Of a stretch of 11,321 nucleotides of DNA, positions 7,748-11,321 are shown piece by piece. A program made the position numbers and the translations under genes. Where the stretch lies: positions 1 through 11,321 of the forward strand of contig DASUUH010000103.1 of assembly GCA_036374175.1 (NCBI GenBank), read 5' to 3'. The stretch is from JASLBX01 sp036374175. Lineage in GTDB: Bacteria > Actinomycetota > Actinomycetes > Jiangellales > Jiangellaceae. Numbering within the stretch: the first letter of the stretch is position 1; each line of letters begins with the position of its first letter. The notes under the pieces were generated by a model. It was given only the letters and a program-made list of their open reading frames with translations, made no database searches and had not been told where the DNA came from.

Positions 7748-7761
7748 GGTCACATGCATGT
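7740..7761. promoter_or_regulatory. Weak DosR-like half-palindrome and perfect ACATGCATGT palindrome
   Basis: GGGCCGAAGGTCAC at 7740-7753 matches about 10 of 14 positions of the DosR core (GGGACTWWAGTCCC). Overlapping it, ACATGCATGT at 7752-7761 is a perfect 10-bp palindrome. ATGCAT also occurs in NsrR-type nitric-oxide-responsive sites, but the wider NsrR consensus is not present. The pair lies at the -35 side of the tentative narG promoter. Either could be an operator, and both are short enough to be chance. Confidence 0.25.
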
Positions 7762-7798
7762 ACCCGGGTCGTGCAAAAGTGTCGGTAGTGTCATGAAG

Positions 7799-7818
7799 CT
7801 CGGGACCAAGGTCCATAG
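7799..7818. promoter_or_regulatory. DosR/DevR-like box between narG and narK
   Basis: The core GGGACCAAGGTCCA (7802-7815) contains the perfect palindrome GGACC-AA-GGTCC. The 20-mer matches about 14 of 20 positions of the mycobacterial DosR consensus TTSGGGACTWWAGTCCCSAA, including GGGAC, the central AA and GTCC. It lies 82 nt upstream of the narK start and 130 nt upstream of narG, so it could serve either. The M. tuberculosis narK2-narX genes are DosR targets, so hypoxic control of a narK gene has precedent. No good -10 is seen at the expected distance. Confidence 0.45.
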
Positions 7819-7900
7819 CGCAACGCGCGGCGATCGGCGATCGTGCGATGCGGGCTCACGGTCGGCGTGGGCCGCTCCGACATGTCATAGGAGGTGGGGC

Positions 7901-9166
7901 GTGGCCAGTGAAACTCACGGGGCGCCGCTCGAAGCGAAGCAAACACCCGCAGCCGAGAGTCAGCCCATTCGTGGACGATTCGTAGCGCTGGCACTGGCGA
8001 CAGCCGCGTTCGCGATCAACTTCTGGGCCTGGTCACTGATCAGCCCGCTGGCTCCGAGGTACCGCGACCTGCTGGGATTGTCGCCGGTCGCGGTGTCCGT
8101 CATGGTCGCGATACCGGTGATCGTCGGGTCCCTTGGCCGCATCCCACTCGGTGCATTGACCGACCGGTACGGCGGGCGGCTCGTGTTCACCGCGCTGTGC
8201 TTCGCCTCGGCCGTACCCGTCGCCTTTCTCGCTGTGCTGGACTCGTACCCGGCACTGCTCGCCGGAGGCTTCGTGCTCGGCATGTCCGGCGCCTCGTTCG
8301 CGGTCGGCATCCCGTTCGTGAACGCATGGTTCCCGCCGAACCGCCGGGGCTTTGCACTGGGTGTCTACGGTGTCGGCAACATCGGTACCGCCATCTCCGG
8401 GTTCCTATCGCCGTGGCTCTGGGACGTCGGCGGCAGCTCGCTCCCGTACGCCGTCGTTGTCGTGGCGCTACTCGCGATGGGCACGGTCTTCTGGCTGGTC
8501 GGCAGAAACGCGCCCGGATTCACACCGGCCGACCGGCCGCTGCTCGCTCACTTCAAGAGCACGGTGAAGATTCGAGCCACCTATGAGCTTGCGGCACTGT
8601 ACGCCGTCACGTTCGGCGGCTTCGTGGCCTTCGGCGTCTACCTACCCACCTACCTGACCGACGCCTACGACCTGTCGGTCGCCGACGCGGCCGCCAGAGC
8701 AGCCGGGTTCGTCATCGTCGCCACGGTGGCTCGGCCGATCGGCGGCTGGCTCGCCGACCAGGTCGGCGGCGTGGAGGTACTGCGCGTCGTCTTCGGCACG
8801 GTGGCGTTCTTCGCCGTGGTCACCGCGTTCACGCCCACGATGCCCGTGCTGACGGTCGCCATGCTGACGATCGCCGCGGCACTGGGCGTCGGCAACGGCG
8901 CGGTCTTCGCACTCGTCGGCACCCGGGCGCCGGCGAACAGTGTGGGCTCGGTCACCGGCGTCGTCGGTGCTGCCGGCGGGCTGGGCGGATTCCTTCCTCC
9001 GATCGTGATGGGTTCGGTCTTCGAGCTGACCGGCTCCTACGCGATCGGCCTCATGCTGCTCAGCGACGTTGCCCTGGCTGCGCTGGTGTTCGTCGTGTTC
9101 GGTATGCCAGGGCGAGGCGGCGGCTGGCGGGGCGCGTGGCGATCGCTGCGGCCAACGGCGCGGTGA
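7901..9166 (+). CDS. narK: Nitrate/nitrite transporter, NarK family (MFS)
   Basis: This is a major facilitator membrane transporter of the nitrate/nitrite porter family, importing nitrate and/or exchanging it for nitrite. The product is 421 residues with about 12 helices. Both nitrate signature motifs are present: GASFAVGIPFVNAWFPP at about 130-146 and GVGNGAVFALVG at 329-340. The substrate-binding arginines correspond to R80 (LGRIPLG, helix 2) and R278 (VARPIGG, helix 8), equivalent to E. coli R89 and R305. The MFS loop motif LTDRYGGR follows R80. GTG at 7901 is chosen because AGGAGG (7889-7894) lies 6 nt upstream and the following residues are NarK-like. The open frame extends to an ATG at 7754, but those 49 codons are polar, lack family features and cover the promoter region. 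The gene is divergent from narG, and its 3' end overlaps the convergent TDT gene by 107 nt. Import versus exchange cannot be decided from sequence. Confidence 0.94.
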   Translation: MASETHGAPLEAKQTPAAESQPIRGRFVALALATAAFAINFWAWSLISPLAPRYRDLLGLSPVAVSVMVAIPVIVGSLGRIPLGALTDRYGGRLVFTALCFASAVPVAFLAVLDSYPALLAGGFVLGMSGASFAVGIPFVNAWFPPNRRGFALGVYGVGNIGTAISGFLSPWLWDVGGSSLPYAVVVVALLAMGTVFWLVGRNAPGFTPADRPLLAHFKSTVKIRATYELAALYAVTFGGFVAFGVYLPTYLTDAYDLSVADAAARAAGFVIVATVARPIGGWLADQVGGVEVLRVVFGTVAFFAVVTAFTPTMPVLTVAMLTIAAALGVGNGAVFALVGTRAPANSVGSVTGVVGAAGGLGGFLPPIVMGSVFELTGSYAIGLMLLSDVALAALVFVVFGMPGRGGGWRGAWRSLRPTAR

Positions 9167-10181
9167 GCATGGCGGCGAACACTACGGTCCACGCGCTCAG
9201 TCCGATCCAGACCCAGCCCCTCCCTATGCTCGCGATGATCGGAAGGTCGGCCGCCTCGCCGAACTCGATGCTGGCAACCGCGTACATGCCGAGTGGAAAG
9301 ACGATGCTCCAGAGCGGTGGTTGGTAGGTAAGTGGCACGCGGCGCAGCACGTGACGCCAGAAACCGAAGACGATCAGCAGCGGGATGAGCCAGGTACCGA
9401 ACGCCCACAGCACCGCGGCGAGCCCCTCGATGACCGGGCGGGCCGCGGCCACTGCCGGAGCCTCGGGCATTGTCGACAACCGACCGGCGGCGAACACGGT
9501 GATCGCGGTAGCTCCCATCGTCACCCAGTAGGGCGGAGTGAGATCATCGGGCCGTACGTCCAGCAGCAGCAGCCGAACCAGCACGAGCGATGCGACGATC
9601 AGGTACAGCACCACGCCGACCGACCAGACGACGACCGCGGCGAGTGCCGCTGTCCGGAGGTGGGCCGGCCAGGCGGTGCCGAGGACGGTGGCCGCTACGG
9701 CCAGCGACTGCGTTCCGACCACCCAGATGAACCACGTCCCGTTGACACCGGCGAGGACCGGACTGGGGCGCGGGCCAAGGATCAGCCGGACGGGGATGCC
9801 GTAGCTGAGCAGCAGCCACACCACCATGCTGACGGCGGCGAGAACGGCGGTGGCTGCGAGGTAGCCATCGGTGGCCAGCCGGGCACCGAGCACGTTGCAC
9901 GCTGCGACGAACGTGAAGAACGCGAAGGCGCGGTCGGGTGCGACCAGGTCGGCCAACAGTTCCCGGCCGAACGCGACGGCCCGCCAGAGATAGCAGACCA
10001 CCAGGACGCCAAAACACACTAGCCCGATGACCAGCAAGGCGGCCGACAACCCATGCATCTCGACGTCGTGCGCCCCTACCGACACGATGCCGGTCGCCAT
10101 CACCAGGGCGAAGTACCCGGGATAGAGGCGGCGCAACGCCTCGGTGCGTCGTCCATGCCGTACGTCCACGTCCCGGCTCAC
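9060..10181 (-). CDS. TDT family anion transporter (TehA/SLAC1 fold)
   Basis: This is a membrane protein of the tellurite-resistance/dicarboxylate transporter family (PF03595), which includes bacterial TehA, yeast Mae1 and plant SLAC1 anion channels. The product is 373 residues with about ten helices from residue 20 to 345. It opens with LYPGYFALVMATGIVSVG, a typical family N-terminus, and has WVTMGATAITVFA and PPLWSIVFPLGMYA in the second half. GTG at 10181 is chosen because GGAGGGG lies 7 nt upstream. An in-frame ATG at 10379 would add 66 polar residues unlike the family. The last 35 codons overlap the narK 3' end on the other strand. Placed beside narK, it could move nitrate, nitrite or another small anion (SLAC1 conducts nitrate and chloride), but bacterial TDT substrates vary. 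Calling it tellurite resistance would be unsupported. Confidence 0.85.
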   Translation of the reverse strand: MSRDVDVRHGRRTEALRRLYPGYFALVMATGIVSVGAHDVEMHGLSAALLVIGLVCFGVLVVCYLWRAVAFGRELLADLVAPDRAFAFFTFVAACNVLGARLATDGYLAATAVLAAVSMVVWLLLSYGIPVRLILGPRPSPVLAGVNGTWFIWVVGTQSLAVAATVLGTAWPAHLRTAALAAVVVWSVGVVLYLIVASLVLVRLLLLDVRPDDLTPPYWVTMGATAITVFAAGRLSTMPEAPAVAAARPVIEGLAAVLWAFGTWLIPLLIVFGFWRHVLRRVPLTYQPPLWSIVFPLGMYAVASIEFGEAADLPIIASIGRGWVWIGLSAWTVVFAAMLTAPLAAAIATRPASRRLALAYRTRRTPAQPGQRR

Positions 10182-10262
10182 AAGCTGTCCCCTCCGTGCC
10201 GTCTTGCCAGCCGAGGCTAGAGGCGGCGCCGGCTCGACGCTGCAGGTCTTTTGGCATTGGTG

Positions 10263-10282
10263 GTCAGGACTATGGTCCCTAC
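10263..10282. promoter_or_regulatory. DosR/DevR-like box between TDT and DUF6544 genes
   Basis: The core AGGACTATGGTCCC (10266-10279) matches 12 of 14 positions of GGGACTWWAGTCCC, and the 20-mer about 15 of 20, the best such match I found. The palindrome is GGAC-TATG-GTCC. It lies 82 nt upstream of the TDT start and 146 nt upstream of the DUF6544 start. It shares the GGAC-N4-GTCC skeleton with the site at 7803-7814. I could not pair it with a convincing -10 on either strand. Confidence 0.48.
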
Positions 10283-10299
10283 CCCGGGTCCGCCCCGGG
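10283..10299. repeat. GC hairpin, CCCGGG repeated
   Basis: CCCGGG occurs at 10283-10288 and 10294-10299, separated by TCCGC. Each copy is self-complementary, so the two can pair as a 6-bp GC stem with a 5-nt loop. The hairpin lies directly beside the DosR-like box in the divergent intergenic region. No T-run follows. It could be an operator pair or a leader structure, or chance in GC-rich DNA. Confidence 0.3.
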
Positions 10300-10376
10300 A
10301 CGCAAGACACGGTGAGCCGGAGCCTTGTGGCCCTATGGCAGGCATAGGCGACGTTTGCACGCTCGGAGAGTGTGGC

Positions 10377-10406
10377 CATCCCGCGGCCTTACCGATCCGC
10401 GGGATG
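10377..10406 (+). promoter_or_regulatory. Perfect 10-bp-arm hairpin upstream of DUF6544 gene
   Basis: CATCCCGCGG (10377-10386) and CCGCGGGATG (10397-10406) are perfect inverted copies around the loop CCTTACCGAT. The structure ends 9 nt before the Shine-Dalgarno AGGAGG (10416-10421) of the next gene. In RNA it would be a very stable stem-loop in the 5' leader; in DNA it would be a long operator. No U-run follows, and no gene reads into it from the left, so a normal terminator role is unlikely. Confidence 0.6.
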
Positions 10407-10427
10407 CCTCACGAAAGGAGGCCGGGC

Positions 10428-11321
10428 ATGCGCACAGTACTCCGTTCGCTGTTCATCGGGGTGGTTGCTATCCACGGCCTGATCCACCTCATGGGTGTCG
10501 CCGAGGGACTCGGGATTGCCGATGTAGACCAGCTGACCGAGCCGATCGGCGTTCTGACCGGTCTGCTCTGGCTGGTAGCGGCAATCGGTGTGCTGGCGAC
10601 CGCCGTCTTGGTGATGCTCCGCTCACGCTGGTGGTGGATCGTGAGCGCGGCCGCTGCTGTGGTTTCGCAAACGGTGATCCTCACCAGTTGGGACGACGCC
10701 AAGGCGGGCAGCGTGGTGAATCTCCTCATGCTCCTGGCGGCCGGTTACGGCTACGCGGCACAGGGGCCGAGGAGTCTTCGCGCGGAGTACCGGCGCCGGG
10801 TCGATGCGGCGCTGGGACAGTCGCCGACCACAGCGATCGTCACCGACGGCGACCTGAAGACCCTGCCAGCACCGGTGGCAGAGTACGTGCGGCGCTCCGG
10901 CGCCGTGGGCCGGCCACGGGTGGCGGGCTTTCGCGCCGGCATCCGGGGCCGGATCCGCAGTGGACCGGACAAGCCGTGGATGGAGTTCACCGGCGAGCAG
11001 GTCAACTACTACGGGCCGAACCCGACCCGACTGTTCTTCATGGACGCGACGAGGTTCGGTCTGCCCGTCGACGTCCTCCACTGCTACGCCGACCATGCGG
11101 CCACCATGCGCGGCCGCCTTTGCTCCGCGCTACCGGTCGTGACCGCTGCCGGACCCGAGATGACCCGCGCGGAGACGGTCACGCTGTTCAACGACATCTG
11201 CTTCATGGCCCCGGCGGCTCTCGTCGATGCCCCCGTCTCCTGGGAATCGGTCGACGAACACCGGGTGCGCGGCAGCTACACCGTCGGCGAACAGACCGTG
11301 TCGGCGGATCTGGTCTTCGGC
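10428..11321 (+). CDS. Membrane-anchored DUF6544-like protein (partial, C-terminus beyond window)
   Basis: This is a protein of unknown function. The 298 codons are open to the right edge, so the C-terminus is missing; I expect roughly 350-400 residues in full. The N-terminal part has four membrane helices at about 4-27, 38-64, 68-87 and 93-110. A charged linker (RSLRAEYRRR) follows, then a soluble domain from about residue 145. That domain opens with LPAPVAEYVRRSGAVGRPRV, resembling the LPxPVxRYLxxSGxVG start of DUF6544-type domains. It continues with WMEFTGEQVNYYGP, RLFFMDATRFGLPVDVLHCY and FMAPAALVDAPVSWE. The ATG at 10428 has AGGAGG 6 nt upstream. The gene is divergent from the TDT gene and shares with it the 246-bp region that holds a DosR-like box. 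A hairpin sits just before its ribosome site. Any link to nitrate respiration is inference from position. Confidence 0.75.
   Translation, partial: MRTVLRSLFIGVVAIHGLIHLMGVAEGLGIADVDQLTEPIGVLTGLLWLVAAIGVLATAVLVMLRSRWWWIVSAAAAVVSQTVILTSWDDAKAGSVVNLLMLLAAGYGYAAQGPRSLRAEYRRRVDAALGQSPTTAIVTDGDLKTLPAPVAEYVRRSGAVGRPRVAGFRAGIRGRIRSGPDKPWMEFTGEQVNYYGPNPTRLFFMDATRFGLPVDVLHCYADHAATMRGRLCSALPVVTAAGPEMTRAETVTLFNDICFMAPAALVDAPVSWESVDEHRVRGSYTVGEQTVSADLVFG

Noticed and set aside
7754..7900. Upstream in-frame extension of narK by 49 codons from an ATG
   Set aside because: There is no family similarity, it crosses the regulatory palindromes, and AGGAGG points to GTG at 7901.
9069..10022. Open frame of 317 codons on the plus strand
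   Set aside because: It lies opposite the TDT transporter gene, whose membrane pattern is convincing. The shadow is highly charged and domainless.
10182..10379. Upstream in-frame extension of the TDT protein by 66 codons
   Set aside because: It is polar and cysteine-bearing, unlike TDT N-termini, and crosses the DosR-like box. GGAGGGG supports GTG at 10181.
1..11321. Mobile element, CRISPR or defence system
   Set aside because: I saw no transposase or integrase motifs, terminal repeats, spaced direct repeats or nuclease/helicase genes. All genes fit respiratory or membrane functions or are domain-of-unknown-function proteins.

Overview
The window is high-GC DNA with Shine-Dalgarno-led, tightly overlapping genes and some GTG starts. 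Protein motifs match actinobacterial families: a 7Fe ferredoxin of FdxA type, and NarG and NarH that read like mycobacterial or streptomycete forms. I infer a high-GC Actinomycetota chromosome. The sequence alone does not support a genus call. There are no RNA genes, insertion sequences, phage genes, CRISPR arrays or attachment sites that I can see. The window looks like a respiratory metabolism locus rather than a mobile island.

Layout, left to right. Positions 1-351 (minus) hold a 7Fe ferredoxin gene cut by the left edge. It is divergent from 449-913 (plus), a small four-helix membrane protein of unknown function. That gene converges on the complete narGHJI operon (minus, 7668 down to 935), which encodes the membrane-bound respiratory nitrate reductase. 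All three junctions in the operon overlap: 1 nt for narG/narH, 8 nt for narH/narJ and 4 nt for narJ/narI. Divergent from narG is a NarK-type nitrate/nitrite transporter (7901-9166, plus). Its 3' end overlaps by 107 nt the end of a convergent TDT/SLAC1-fold anion transporter gene (10181 down to 9060, minus). Divergent from that is a gene for a membrane-anchored DUF6544-like protein (10428 onward, plus), cut by the right edge.

How they fit together. NarK would bring nitrate in, and/or exchange it for nitrite. NarGHI would reduce nitrate to nitrite on the cytoplasmic side with electrons from the quinol pool, and NarJ would help insert the Mo cofactor into NarG. The TDT protein is a candidate second anion path and the ferredoxin a low-potential electron carrier; both roles are inferred from context. 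No nitrite reductase, sensor-regulator or molybdenum-cofactor gene lies in the window.

The most interesting signal is regulatory. All three divergent intergenic regions (352-448, 7669-7900, 10182-10427) contain a palindrome with a GAC-N4-GTC core. Two of them match the DosR/DevR hypoxia box well, and all three flank genes that make sense in oxygen-limited respiration. Other oddities are a 24-bp tandem duplication with hairpins at the start of narJ, a perfect 10-bp-arm hairpin just upstream of the DUF6544 gene, and the antisense overlap of the two transporter genes. No intergenic stretch exceeds 300 bases. I see no wholly new multi-gene system here.
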